Origin: Utricularia gibba
Taxonomy: Eukaryota > Streptophyta > Magnoliopsida > Lamiales > Lentibulariaceae
DNA: 64,000 bases
Reading direction: 5' to 3'
NCBI GenBank assembly: GCA_002189035.1
Contig: NEEC01000002.1
Coordinates: 3,100,001-3,164,000 of the forward strand
In this document: positions 34,337 through 45,930 of the stretch, piece after piece
Position numbering within the stretch: the first letter of the stretch is position 1
Layout of the letters: every line of letters begins with the position of its first letter
Program-made: the position numbers and the translations under genes
Notes under the pieces: model-generated
The model's database searches: none
Seen by the model: only the letters and a program-made list of their open reading frames with translations
Told to the model about the DNA's origin: nothing

Positions 34337-36569
34337 ATGGGTAGGAGATCTAGTGAACTTAATATCCCCTCTCTTCGCATTCGGTACTCGATCCCTACTG
34401 AGTATCAACTTTCTCCTACAAGGGATGCCGAAATCCCTTGGGGGATAGGCGAGGACCCCTTGCCTCCATTCAGTCTTCTGGTTCCGCTTGCCTATTTCAA
34501 GAGTGGTTTACGCTTCCCACTCCATTCTTTAATAGTCCGTTTTCTCTACACCTTTGCGATTCCGCTTTATTGCCTCGCCCCGAATTCCATATTCTGCTTC
34601 ACTACCTTCCTCTTCTATTCGGCCGGTATGGATCCGGTTATGACTCTGGTGGATTTCCTCCATCTCTTCAAGGTTGCCGTACGTAAAGCGAAGTCACCGA
34701 TGGATGGTCAATCCCATTTTCAATTCTGCCGATTTGAAGATAACCCCAACTTTGTTGTTAAAGCCCCCATACCCACCATGATTGGTGGTCTTCTTTCGTT
34801 TGAATAGCTCCCCCTTTGGGTTTTCGGTGGAACTTCCCAGTCGATCCCCCAACTCCTTTCAGGATCAAAATCTTTGGTGCGTATCGGTCTTCTTCCGAAT
34901 CTCGTGAAGCCCTTTACGAGAGGCTTAGTCGAGGCTCAGTTCAGTATGAGTCTCGTGCCTTGATGTTCTTGGGTGAGTCGCTGAAAAGATCTGGTATTAT
35001 CGGTCGTTCTCGGGACCCCCATTGGCCCGATATCATTCCTTTCGACGGCACCGATTCGAGAAACCTTCCTCTTAGCCCCTGTCCATCCTTACCTCTTGTT
35101 TCGGCTTCACCCCGATCCCCCACCTGTTCAAACCGGGGCCCCAAGAAAAAGAAGAGGGTTAAAGCAGTTGCGCACAAACCCTCAAAGAGGCAAAGAGGTA
35201 GTCGGGTTCAGCTTTCCCGAGTTTCAGAATCGGCGCTAAGCCTTATTGCTTTTCCTACTTTCGTTTTCAGTTGAAGAGATGGCTCGAAGAAACTCCCTGG
35301 AAGATTCGGTGATGGCACGGTTCTCTACCGAGATGTAGAGGATGCAGGAACCCGAGGAGCCCTCCCTTGCACCAGTCTGTCTCCTATTTAACAGTTACCG
35401 CGAATTCCCAATTATAACCTTTTTTCGGTTTTTCTTTTAGGCTGATATGATTGGAGCTCAGCTGGATGCCGCCGATCCTTCCTTGGGGGAAGATCAAGTA
35501 GTAGAAGTCTCCGAGATCCGGGAGTTGACTCCCCGTCCTTCAGCCTGGAAAGGGAAAGAGAAACTTCCTCCATCACCCGATCTCAGCGATACTCCCATTC
35601 CTGATGCAAGATTCTTTTCGGCTGGTGCTTCAACATCGGCTCCCCCAATCGGGTTATAGAGGGATTCTGCCCTCACAGAAGTAAGGGACAACCCGGTGCT
35701 TCCTCTATCCTCAGTTCCAGCTGAACTAAGGAGAATCCTGGAGGAGCTATGTCTAATACCTCGGATGTTCGGCCGGAAACGGTACTTGAAGGGATCTGGC
35801 AGGTACGTATCCCGTTTCCTTCTCTAAATTCTAAGTAGTCGGTGCTTGACTTGGATTATTCTTTCAGGCTTTGACTCTTGGGTGGGGAATGGTTAGAGAG
35901 ATTGGTTCTCAATCGGAGGCAGTCTCTCGGCTTCAAGCCTAGGTTGTGGCTTAGAATGCCCAGATAAAGTTGTTGGAGGAGGAGGGGAGTTCGCTGAAGA
36001 CCGTTTTAGGGAAACGCACCCGCTAGGAGGATGAATTGCGGAATGTGATCGAGGAAATGGGAAAGGCGGTTGACGATGCTAAATCGGAGAGGGAGGGCTT
36101 CAAAGTCCGATTTGAGGAGGCAGAAGCGGAGTTAGAGCATGCCAGGGGCCGCATTTCAGCACTGGAGGCCGAATTACTTGATCGAATTGCATCTCGGCAG
36201 GGACTTCTGGATGACTTTGTCAACTCTTCCTGTTTTGCCGAACTCTCCGATATCTATGCAGGAGACTTATTCGGCTTACTTCTATACCGTCAGAGACGAT
36301 AGTTCTGTCGGGAATTTGGGCTTTCAATCATGGATCCGCGCTTCGACAGGATAAACCCCTTGACGAAGGATGAGAACATGCTTGATGTTATCGCAGATAC
36401 TTTCCAGGCCTTGGAGTATGGGTTCGAAGCTGATAGGGAGCGGCTGATCGCGCTGATTCGGGCGAGGATAGGGAGAGAGAATGACGCCAAGTTGAGAGCC
36501 AGGATGGAGCGACATACCGGTTCCTCTGCCAATCCTCCCATTAATCCCCCATCTCCTCCTGCACTTTAG
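34337..36569 (+). pseudogene. antisense gene of gypsy copy 2 (Transposase_28-like, coiled coil)
   Basis: Plus-strand counterpart of the gene in copy 1. Exons by comparison: 34337-35197 (with a frame change near 34800), 35271-about 35374, 35441-35802, 35868-36569. Exon 1 opens MGRRSSELNIPSL and keeps LRFPLHSLIV and LAPNSIFCF. Near its end comes a basic PKKKKRVKAVAHKPSKRQR stretch that looks like a nuclear localisation signal. Exon 3 holds QVVEVSEIRELTPRPS and a FFSAGASTSAPP tract also found in copy 1. Exon 4 holds the coiled coil and the MDPRFDRINPLTKDENML block. Damage: frame change after exon 1's domain, TAG in exon 2 at a different codon from copy 1, several stops in exon 4, including one after RRQRR. 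The function is not known. Confidence 0.68.
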
Positions 36570-37348
36570 TGACCTTTTTAACTTGGTGTATTTTCCCCTT
36601 GCTGTGGGGCTTCTTGAACATTTTTGATATCCCGGTTCGGGATCTCCTTCTAATTTACTCCATTTTTTGCGCATCAATTTTGCCTTTGATGATATGTCTA
36701 TTACGTGCCTAGACTTGGGAGGTTCGCCTATGCTTTTGTGATCTGAGGGTGGGCGTCTCTTCGTCAACCCTTTGGTTGGGTTTTTTGATTTTAGTTTTCC
36801 TTGGTATTTCCTTATGCGAGCTGAACCGCTGCTAGGGAAGTAGGTCGGAACCCCTCATGGGTTGAGCGACTTCCCCAATCCGTAAGGGCCCTCTTCTGGC
36901 CACGCCCCATTGTTTTGAACATGGGGGGATTCGCTTCGGGTGCTCTTGCCGCCTCGAGATTTCGACAATAAGGTCAATACGTAAGGGCTTTTCGGGGCTT
37001 ACGCGTGCGTTTCATATAAACCGGTGCTTGAATTGTACCAGGGCTTATTCTTGTTATTGACGCTTGGGTTTTTGGGGATCACACATATATATATCGGGGA
37101 AACCCCGAGTTGATTTGCTGTATCCCGTAGGGGATGCCGATTTTGGAGATTCGCCTAGGCTTATGTTACTTGGCCAAAGCTTGTGATTTAGATCTCTGAG
37201 GGTCTGCCTAGACTTACGTGACTCAGCCAGGGCTTACGGTTTCGTTTACCCATCTCCACTTTGGAGGAATTTATAGGCCCGTTGGTGTTTTGAAGAAGAG
37301 AATACCGAATTTTGCGCAATCCCGTGATGGAGATTGACATTGGGCTAG
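36570..37348. other. spacer between antisense gene and pol of copy 2
   Basis: Non-coding counterpart of the spacer in copy 1, with the same GGGCTTACGCG and CAGGGCTTA-like phrases. It separates two convergent reading directions and may hold the 3' end signals of the antisense gene; no specific signal was identified. Confidence 0.5.
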
Positions 37349-38695
37349 CTAGGTGTAGAATTTTCTTAGGTGTGATGCATTCCATGACCTTGGGAATTCC
37401 ACGCCATCTAATTGTTCCAGACGATACGCTCCTTTCCCGATTACCCTTGAAATCCGATAAGGGCCTTCCCACTTGCGATTTAATTTCCCAACATGTCTCT
37501 GTGGTTGAATGCTTCGAAGCACCAAATCTCCATTAGAGAATTCCCTTGGGGCTACCGACTTGTTATATCTCTTCTTCGTTCTTCTCTGATGAGCCCCTAG
37601 TCGGCTATAGATACTTTGTCGTTTCTCTTCCAACAGCTCCAACTCCAGTTTTTGTAGGTCAGCGTTTTCTTCTTCATTATAATGTTCCACCCGGTAGCTT
37701 TTCAAGGTTAGTTCAATAGGGCATACGGCTTCTGAACCGTAAACCAATAAGAACAGGGATTCTTCCGTGGTGGTCTGAGAGGTGGTGTGATATGACCACA
37801 GCACTTCATCTAAGCGATCTTCCCATGACCCTCCAAAATCTTCAAGCTTAGTCTTCATTCCTAGCCTGAGCGTTCGATTCGTTACCTCTGTGAGACTATT
37901 GCTCTGCGGGTGATACACCGAGGTGAAGTTGTGCTTGACCGTATATTTATTTAGGAATGCCTCCATTCTTCCTCCAGTGAATTGGGTTCCATTATCGGTC
38001 ACTAGTTCTTGAGGGATTCCGAACCGGATGAAGATATTTCTCCACAAAAATCGAATAACGGTTTCCTCTAATATTTTTTCCACGGCTTCAGCCTCCACCC
38101 ATTTGGAGAAATACTCGACTCCCACGATGACAAATTTCCTTTGGCCCGCGGTTTGGGGGAACGGCCCCATAATATCCACTCCCCATCGATCAAACGGGCA
38201 TGAGAGTGGAAGAGAGGTCAGGCTATTTACCGGCTTTTTCGATGTACTCGCATGGTATTGGCATACTTTGCATTTCTTCACCATTTCGGTAATATCCCGC
38301 TCCATAGTTGGCCAATAATACCCGGTTCTCAAAGCTTTCCTGCATAAGGATCGTATACCGACGTGGCTGTCACATTCCCCTTCATGCAGATCGGTTATAA
38401 GTTCTTGAGAATGCTTTGCCCCGATACACCTCAAGAGGGGTCCATCTAAGGATCTACGATAAAGAATTCCATTTACCAGTGTATATCTCTTTGCTCTAAT
38501 CTCTATCTGTCGGGCTTTGGATTTATCAGATGGTGTTTCTCCATTTCGTAGATACTGGACGTAGGGTGATGTCCAATCATCAAGATGACTCAGCTGTGGA
38601 GAGATATCATTTCCTGGTTGCTGGGTAATATAATTCACGGCTCGAAAGGTCACTGAAGGTTGATCCTTGCACAAGTCGTGAATCGGTGTAGACAT
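37349..38695 (-). pseudogene. gypsy copy 2 integrase (long open frame)
   Basis: The open frame of 448 codons covers the end of the extra RNase H spacer and a complete integrase. It has the zinc finger (LHEGECDSHVG ... CKVCQYH), catalytic core with DRWGVDIMGP, TDNGTQF and SLTEVTNR (D, D, E present), and the C-terminal part through GDLVLRSIQP, WEGPYRI and a final WNASHLRKFYT. In copy 1 the same region is split by frameshifts, so this copy shows the true C terminus. It has no start of its own because it derives from a polyprotein, and a 200-base deletion just upstream cuts it off from RNase H. Confidence 0.85.
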
Positions 38696-40046
38696 CGAGC
38701 TCCGCCACTCCTAGTTCCTTGGCAATTTTCATTCCTTCAATCAAGGCTTCATACTCAGCCATATTGTTGGAGGCCGGGAATAAGAATTTCATCATGATAT
38801 AAATGTGTTCCCCGTCCTGGGTTCGGATGTCTATTCCTCCTCCAGCGCCGTTGTACGTCGAGCCATCAACGTGCATGGCCCATCGGTCATTGGCTTCTTC
38901 AAAATGGTCTATAGGCCTGGTCATTCCGACCACAAAATCGGCAAGAGGTTGGGCCTTGATTGCTGTTCTCGATTTAAACTCAATATCCATTGTACTCAAT
39001 TCGACCGCCCATTTGGCAACTTTTCTGGAAATCTCTGGTCGAGATAGGATATTCTTCAGAGGCTGATTGGTGAATACCACGATATGCCGATCTTGGAAAT
39101 ATGACCTCAGTTTTGTGGCCGCCATCTTCAGGGCCAAGATAAATTTTTCTGTCATCGAATACTGGGTTTCAGCCGGTAACAGAACCTTGCTCACATAATA
39201 CACCGGAAGGTGTTTATCTGCCGAGATGGTTGTCAAGACTGCGCTGACTGCAACGGGTGATATAGACAGATACAGTCCTAAGGGCTCTCCTGCTTTCGGA
39301 GCCACAAGAAGCAGGGGTGATGAGAGATACTCCTTGAGTTTTTCAAAGGCAATCTGGCAATCCTCGTTCCATTCTAAAGAATTTCCCTTTCGCAAGACCC
39401 TGAAGAATGATGCTGACTTTTCGGCTGACCGAGATATGAAACGACTGAGAGCAGCCAATTTAACCGTGAGACTCTAGTATTCCTTGATCGTCCTGGTGGT
39501 TGCATTTCGCATATTGCCTTAATCTTCTCAGGGTCAACCTCGATTCCTCTCTCTAATATGTAATGCCCCAGGAATTTTCCACTTCGCACCCCGAAGCAAC
39601 ATTTCAGTGGGTTGAGTTTTAATCCGTATGACCGACACAAAGAGAAACAAGAATCCAAATACGCTAAGTGGTCTTCTTCATTCATAGATTTCACGATTTT
39701 TTTATCGTCTACATATACCTCCATCGAGGTACCGATTTCAAAAGAGAATATTTTATTTACCAACCCTTGATAAGTCACCCCAGCATTCTTTAAACCGAAA
39801 GGCATGGCCACGTAACAGTAAACCCCATCCTTGGTGTAGAAGGTGGTTTTTGGTTGGTCTCTCTCGGCAACAAAAATTTGGTGGTATCCCGAATAGGCAT
39901 CCATGGTGCTCAGGAATCGAGATTTGGCAATGGCGTCTACTAGCTTGTCAATCTTTGGCAAAGGATAGGGGTCCCTTTCGCAGCAGGCGTTGAGGTCGGT
40001 GAAGTCAATGCACATCCTCCATTTTCCCCCGGGCTTCGGGACGATG
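38607..40046 (-). pseudogene. gypsy copy 2 reverse transcriptase and RNase H
   Basis: Frame 40060-39374 holds RT with KWRMCIDFTDLNACC, MDAYSGYHQIF, YVAMPFGLKNAGVTYQ and the catalytic YVDD; an extra lysine-lysine in place of the usual methionine follows (YVDDKKIVKS). A frameshift near 39480 leads to 39458-38607. This carries the thumb, RNase H with LYLSISPVAVSAVL and YYVSKVLLPAET, then the second RNase H with HVDGSTYNGAGGG and VYTDSR. There the frame is destroyed by a 200-base deletion at about 38666. The start of RT is cut off by the nested solo LTR at 40052. Confidence 0.85.
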
Positions 40047-40051
40047 ACTGG

Positions 40052-41199
40052 TGATAACATATATTTTTGAGTGACTCAATGCATGGAATTTACTCATGTT
40101 GTGCTACAAAAATTATGCTTTATTGCCTAGTTTTATATTTTTGCACATAAGTACCATAGTAGTGTCAATTTAGTCTTAGTTGGGACTAAATCGCGATTTA
40201 GTCCCAATCTTCTAATAGTTTTATTTGAGTAATGCAGTGCAGGTCGCAACACAAATCCCAAGGAACCGAATATGCACAGTGTAGTGGTAGAAGATGAGTT
40301 CAAAAGTCTACAAATTGATACAGACAAAATCCAAGGAGGGAAAAAGGGAGATTTTGGACAAAATGAGGGAAAGTTGGAGAGAGAAGGCAGATCTCCTCTT
40401 GGAGACTCACGAACAAGTTTTTGGAGATTTTTCTGGAGAAAGAGGAAGGAGGGGACGACGAACCAGAAGAACACAGCTTCTTTTGAGAAATTATCTTCGT
40501 TCTTCATGTTTACTGTTCCTGTGTGAACGAAGTATTTGTCCTACTTTTGCTTCATATTGCTCGTTGTTATTTAGCATTTGTAGTCAAGATGTTGCTTAAT
40601 ATCTGCTATGAAGATGTTTTACTTTCCATTACCATGAGTAGCTAAGCACTTAGAGGGGGGTGACTTGGGGTGAAGAGGGGAGAAATATGCTAATCCATCC
40701 TTAAACCTAGTAAATCATAAGTCACACTACTTCCTTAGCAAACCAGAATATATCCAGGAGGGGGAGGTAGTGGAACCCAACTAACAACCCTAATTAGAGG
40801 TAGACCAAAGATTAGGGGGAAAAACAAGAATCCGGGTAGACCTAGATCTTGTGAGTTAGTTGTATGATTTTTGATTTATGTGAGCTTGTTTAGTGATAGG
40901 TATACATCCTTTAGGAGTCCCAAGGCATCACTCATTCCATCCCAGAAACTACCAAAGCCCAAAACTTGTTACTTTTCCTTACTGCATTCCATCGTAGTTC
41001 TGTTTTATTCCTAGCTAAGACCAATTTTACCAACATGACACTGATTACATGCATTAACACTCACATAGCAAGCACCTGCTCTTCGTGTTCGACCCTAATC
41101 ACTATGCTCATAATTGTTTTATGCTTGAAGGTGTATTAGGTTATAAATTTATTTGATAGGAAATTTTGCATTTACGACGTGTGAATTTTTCGTTTATCA
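40052..41199. repeat. solo LTR nested in gypsy copy 2
   Basis: A 1148-base insertion with TGATAA...TTATCA ends (6-base inverted termini). It splits the RT domain of copy 2 exactly where copy 1 is continuous. It is flanked by a 5-base target duplication: ACTGG at 40047-40051 and AGTGG at 41200-41204 (one mismatch). Removing the insert and one target copy gives the same length as copy 1 in this region. It has no internal retroelement genes, so it is best read as a solo LTR left by recombination between the LTRs of a further element. The element's orientation is not determined. Confidence 0.85.
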
Positions 41200-41236
41200 A
41201 GTGGGTTGGATACCCACTCGGAATATTGGATCTCCT

Positions 41237-42316
41237 TCACATAACCGGCTTCCAAGAGTTCCCCTGTTTTTTCTTTGATAATAAATGCCGTTGCTTCTGC
41301 CGAACTGGTTTTGCCCCTGGATAGGTATCAATGTGATGCTCGACAACGGATCGATCAATGCCTAAAAAGTCTGCAGCAGTCCAAGCAAAAATATCGGCGT
41401 TCTTCATCAAAAGTTCAACTAACCTCTTCTCAAATTCGGTGTCCAGATTGGCACCAATGCGGGTTGCTTTCTGCGCCTCTTCTGGTACTAGTTGCACCAA
41501 CTTGTACCCTATTGGTTCCATTGCTTGTCTAGAGGGTTCTCGGGGTTCCTTTTCTACCATCATCACTCTCGGCTTTTTTGCGCAGGGGTCTCGGTAGGGA
41601 GATACATAACAGGACCGAGCGGCTGGTTGGTCGATGTCCATCGTGCAACCCCTCGATGTCAGGAATTTAATTTTCAAATGCACAGTGGAGGGTATCATAC
41701 CGAATTGGTTGATGCCGGGTCGCCCAAGGATGATGTTGTATGATACCTCTAAATCTAGGATTAAGAATTCCAACCTCTCGGTTCGGTTCTGCCCTGCCGC
41801 CCCGAATGTTACAGGCAGGGTTATTTTCCCGATAGTCTGCACGGCCCGCTGATCGAAGGCGTATAACTCCATGCGCACGTGGTGGATGTTTCCCTCGTTG
41901 GATGATGCCAGTAACTCGGCTACTTCCTTCTTCATGATGTTGCAGGAGGATCCTTGATCAATAAGAATCCTTCTTACCTTGGTGCTCCCGCATATTCCTG
42001 ATACCACCAAAGGTTCATCTCTTGCGGCTGGGGCGACTGGGACGTCTTTGCCGGAGAAGCTGATCTCTTCTTTTTCCCAAGCAGTTTTCTCAGTCAGACC
42101 ATTTCCGATCTCGAAGACTTCTCCTCTTCTGGCTTCATCCAAATATCTCTTCCGCGCTTTTCCGGATACATCCATTTCGGTCCCTCCGGATATCACATGG
42201 ATTTCCCGAATGTAGGGGGGACTGCCTTGCATTGGGTGTGAATTCCGAGAATTTTCCGGTATGTCTTGTCCTCCTCCGAGATTCGGTTCCCTGTTGGCTT
42301 TCGGGTCTTCCCTCAA
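41237..42316 (-). pseudogene. gypsy copy 2 protease region
   Basis: Open frame with the same protease core as copy 1 (RRILIDQGSSCNIM) and the connection segment DIFAWTAADFLGIDRSVVEH. It ends at the lead-in to RT, shortly before the nested solo LTR. It is close to copy 1 throughout, with scattered replacements. Confidence 0.82.
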
Positions 42317-43733
42317 TGGTTTTGGGGGAACTTTGGATATCGGTTACCTTCATTCCCGGTTCGTTCGTTACGTCCTCTTTTTCGGTCCGTCATCGATGCA
42401 GGGTTTCGTATCGCGTTGCTCATTCCCCCGCCAGCATGATATTGCTCGATCATCCTCTTCATTACTCGGCAGTTGGCAATATCATGCCCGCTGGTCTTGT
42501 GTATTTCGCAGTAGGCATCTGTTCTGGTTGGTTCCACCTGATATATTTCACGGCGCTTGTTCGACCTGGGCCCCCGGTTATGTCGGGTCTCTTGCTGCGG
42601 GCTCGGATGGATCTCCACGCGGCTTTTCATCTCGGCCCTGAGGTCGTCATCAACTCGGATGTACTTTATGATTTTCCTTAGCAATTCTCCGAGATTCTTT
42701 GGCGGGGACTTTGATAGACTCTGTCCCAATTTCAATGTTCCTAAGGCCCGTTTCATTATTTTCACCCTCTCCTTTAAATCCAGCTGGACGTCTTTCGCTT
42801 GGCAGTTAAATCGATCGATGAACCTTTGAATAGAGTATAAACTCTCTTTTCGGTGGTGATACCGAACAGAGTATAATGCTGCCTTTGAAGGTGGAGCTTC
42901 GATGCTGACAGCGTATCGGGTAGTGAAAAGCAGCACTAACTCTCGATAAGATGCCACGCTGCATGGTTCTAACTGTTTGAACCAAGTCTTTGCTCCTTTC
43001 TGGAGCGAGCAAGCGAATAGCTTACACTTCATGGCCTCTGAATGTCGAACCGTGGACATCCTCATATCGAAGTCGGTTACGTGTGATATAGGATCCCCTT
43101 TTCCGTCGTACGTGAGTAATCCGTCTGGGACCCTGAATCCTCTCTCGGGTTCTTCTTCGACTAAATCGTCCGAGAAGGGGTCAAAACGCAGCGTTGTGGT
43201 CCCAGCTACTCCCTCAACCCCACTCTTCAAGGCCAAGGCGATGTCGGCCAGAACATCCCTCTCCCGGTGAATACGTTCTGATCGAAAACGTCCCTGAAGC
43301 CCCTATCCTCTCTTCTTCCCGTCGATCTCTGCTTGTCGATAGTCTTCTCCTCTCGCGGATCTGGTCTAACTCTCTCTTCAGCTCTTCTTCCCTTTCTTTC
43401 AAAATTTTTCCAGCCATGTTTTCCCTATCAGTTCCTGGCTCGTATATGACTTGGTTGCGCCTCTTTCTTCGCAGCATCTCCTCCTCGGTTTCGGATTCAA
43501 TTTTCGTATCCGGGGGGTAATCGGAAATAAGAGGTTGCTTCTCCGTTCGTGGTGCAGTTTCGGGTGTTCCCTCCTGGGCGTTGGAGTTGAGACCTGAAGG
43601 TGCCCGGAGGTCGGCAAGGATTTCCATTAGCAGGGCCTTTCAGCTGCTCCCTGCTGGTGATCATAAGGCAGAGGTCTCGTGCGTCGGCGCTTCCGTCCTG
43701 AGCCGGGTCGGTGGCTGTGCTATTTTCCACCAT
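42313..43733 (-). pseudogene. gypsy copy 2 gag
   Basis: Three overlapping frames: 43733-43497 (N terminus, MVENSTATDPAQDG), 43627-43214 (running through the region that is broken in copy 1, NMAGKILKEREEELK) and 43236-42313 (main gag with CSLQKGAKTWFKQLEP, FTTRY and the zinc-knuckle-like YCEIHKTSGHDIANC). Compared with copy 1 there is a short insertion near 42825-42840 (SIQ) that keeps the frame. Two frameshifts make it inactive. Confidence 0.84.
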
Positions 43734-43790
43734 GATTCGTGATTAACGAGTGGCTCCTATGGGTTTCTCAAGTGGGGCTGTAGAACGTGG

Positions 43791-43809
43791 CCCCACGGTG
43801 GGCGCCAAA
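43791..43809 (-). other. primer-binding site of gypsy copy 2
   Basis: The same minus-strand TTTGGCGCCCACCGTGGGG text as in copy 1, just inside the 5' LTR. It identifies the element's 5' side and strand. Confidence 0.78.
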
Positions 43810-43811
43810 TA

Positions 43812-44305
43812 TGTTACGGGTAAAATCGGTATCTGGTGGGAGGTTGATTTAAGGTGATAGGTGCGGTCGGGGATCTCGCGCTTATTCACGTTATTCACAG
43901 TTAGTTCAATTGAAGTAAAAATGGGCAAAGATTTTTACGTGGAAACCGCCGGAAAGCGGAAAAACCACGGAGCTACCGGAGTTCGCCAGAAAAGGTTTTC
44001 ACTCGATGGAGGTGGTGAAGAAGAGAATACAAGTTTTTTGAATCCTCTGGCGCTCGTCATAATTCCTTCTATTTGTAGGAGGGCTCAATCTGACCGAACC
44101 CTGACATCTGCAAATACGGGTTGCTTTCTGCAACTGCTATACGATCTCGCTTTTCAGATATCGGCCGCTTGTTATGCCGTAATTCGGCCGCTTGTTATGT
44201 CAGATTTCTGACAGATATCGGTCTATCGACTGACATTATCCCCTCAAAGTCCCCTTTTGGCAGCCTTTTAGGAACCGGTTACCCTTGACCGATTTACCCC
44301 TACCA
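43812..44305 (-). repeat. complete 5' LTR of gypsy copy 2
   Basis: 494 bases with TG...CA ends (plus strand TGTTACGGG...CCTACCA). The TATA box of the 3' LTR copy is changed here to TACAAATA (about 44069-44076, minus strand). About 26 bases between the two GGCCGCTT repeats are deleted. The promoter is therefore probably weakened. Confidence 0.87.
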
Positions 44306-45360
44306 ATCTTGAAAGTCATTTTGGAAAATATGGTACACAAATTTCTTTTTATTTCTTTAAAGAACTATTTAAATTAATCTAAGAAAATTAAAATATTTAG
44401 AATATTATTTTAAAGCACAAACTTTTTGAAACTATATTGAGAACTTGTTTTCTACAGCGTCACTCCTGTTATAAAGATGTGAACATAAATAGTTGTATGA
44501 TGTTATTGAAATTTAATCATTTTCTCATTAGGTTGGATAACATTAGAGTGTAACTATAAATTTGATTTGTGATGGAAAATGCCTTTTTTTTTTTGTAAAC
44601 ATATTTCTCAATAATATTAAATGTTGCACCAACATAAAAGGAGCATAAAATTATATATTCTATTTTGCCAAAAAGGTTTTTGAAAATGGAGGAAATGAAG
44701 GGTAGAATTGATTTGTGGACAAAAAAATTCTTTCTTGCACAAAATAAAGAAAAAAGAACATCTAGCAGAAACTCGTTAAAAAAATGTTCGTGATGTTGAT
44801 TTTTCAAACTGGTTTCTTGTAAGTAAATACAAAGGAAAAAATATTTGCAACTTCTTGACAACTATTATCACCAATAAAGTAGAATAGGTTTATCATGTTA
44901 ATAATGCTACAAATTTAAATAATCCTCTATATGGATAGGGATAAGGACTTGTGAACAAAGTTATTAAATTCATTTAATAAGAGATTACCAAGGCTTTGAG
45001 TTTCCAAGGGAATATGATGATACACAAAAGGTTAATTTGGTAGATTTTAAAGAGTTTATGGATAATTCACTCATCCCATATTTGAATTACTTGTTTTTGA
45101 GCCTATTCTATTTCTTAGTTTTGCATTTTTATATGATGAATTGCCCAAATGTATTTCTCATAAGTGATCACCCAATTTTACCTCCACTCTCACCTTGATC
45201 TTTTTTCATAGTCAAGTTCACTAAAAATGATATTCATTTAATCGTTCATGGATTAATCTGCTTTTGGAAGTGAAAGAAAATATCAAGAGCTATACATTTT
45301 AGATTCTACTTTAATTCTAAAATTTTGAGCATTTATAGTCATGTATAGCAAAATTTACAA
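44306..45360. other. no gene recognised
   Basis: AT-rich intergenic DNA. A minus-strand frame of 114 codons (44861-44517) is low-complexity, rich in Phe, Tyr and Lys, and shows no domain; it is most likely chance. Confidence 0.5.
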
Positions 45361-45930
45361 CTTTACAAAAAATTTTTTACAATGGTCAAAATGCAATACA
45401 CAACCACAATGAAGATTTTACATTCTGATAATGGAGAAGAATTTATGAAAAAAAACTCTTTTAGAATGTATATTTTCTCTAGGAGTCATTTCTCAAAATA
45501 CATACTAAATACACCTTAAAAAAATAGAATCATAGAAATAAAATATCTACATCTTTTGAAAACTTCCCAAATTTTATATTTTCAATCTAATTTACCTTGA
45601 GAATTTTGGAATGATTATATTCCAATAGCTACTTACATAGTTAATTGTCTTCATGCAACAACTTTATGTTGGAAAACACCTATTTATATTTTATTGAATT
45701 CTCCAATTTCATATTTCCATATGAAGGTTTTCAGATATTTTTATTTTAATGTTATAACTCAGATACACATACATATTTTCTCTTTGTGCCATTAAATATG
45801 TTTTTCTCAGGTTATCCTCCAAATCAAAATTGTTACAAACAATATGACTTTGAAATCAAGACTACCTTTGTTTCTTGTGATGTTAAGCTTTTTGAGTCTT
45901 ACTTCCCATTTAAGTATGGTTTTCCTCAAT
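45360..45930 (+). pseudogene. Ty1/copia integrase-RT junction remnant
   Basis: The plus-strand translation, with frame changes, matches copia integrase: FTMVKMQYTTTMKILHSDNG with EEFMKKN (the second catalytic aspartate lies in SDNG), FWNDYIPIATYIVNCLHAT, WKTPIYILLN and SYFHMKVFRYFYF. These are counterparts of FWxxAILTATYLINRLPS, GKTPFEIL and HLRVFGCLCF. At about 45800-45925 an unbroken stretch reads GYPPNQNCYKQYDFEIKTT and FVSCDVKLFESYFPF, matching the GYSxxQKGYKxYD...FVSRDVxFxExxFPF part. The intervening stops make it inactive. No LTRs were found. Confidence 0.72.

Larger units (their letters stand above)
33532..44305 (-). mobile_element. Ty3/gypsy element, Tat-type, copy 2
   Basis: The same family and orientation as copy 1 with the same order of parts. 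The span is about 10.8 kb, of which 1153 bases are a nested solo LTR plus duplicated target. The 5' LTR is complete (44305-43812); the 3' LTR keeps only about 296 bases (33827-33532). Both copies therefore lost the outer part of the 3' LTR. The LTRs agree closely, apart from small indels including about 26 bases missing from the 5' LTR. LTR length and end (TACCA versus TATCA) differ from copy 1, so these are separate insertions of sister subfamilies, not a simple segmental duplication. Confidence 0.9.

Noticed and set aside
40133-40599. Overlapping frames of 124 (minus) and 101 (plus) codons inside the solo LTR
   Set aside because: Both lie wholly within LTR sequence, have skewed composition, and match no domain.
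18778-44305. The two gypsy copies as one segmental duplication
   Set aside because: LTR lengths, terminal bases, flanks and breakpoints differ, and sequence divergence between copies far exceeds that between each copy's own LTRs, so they are separate insertions.
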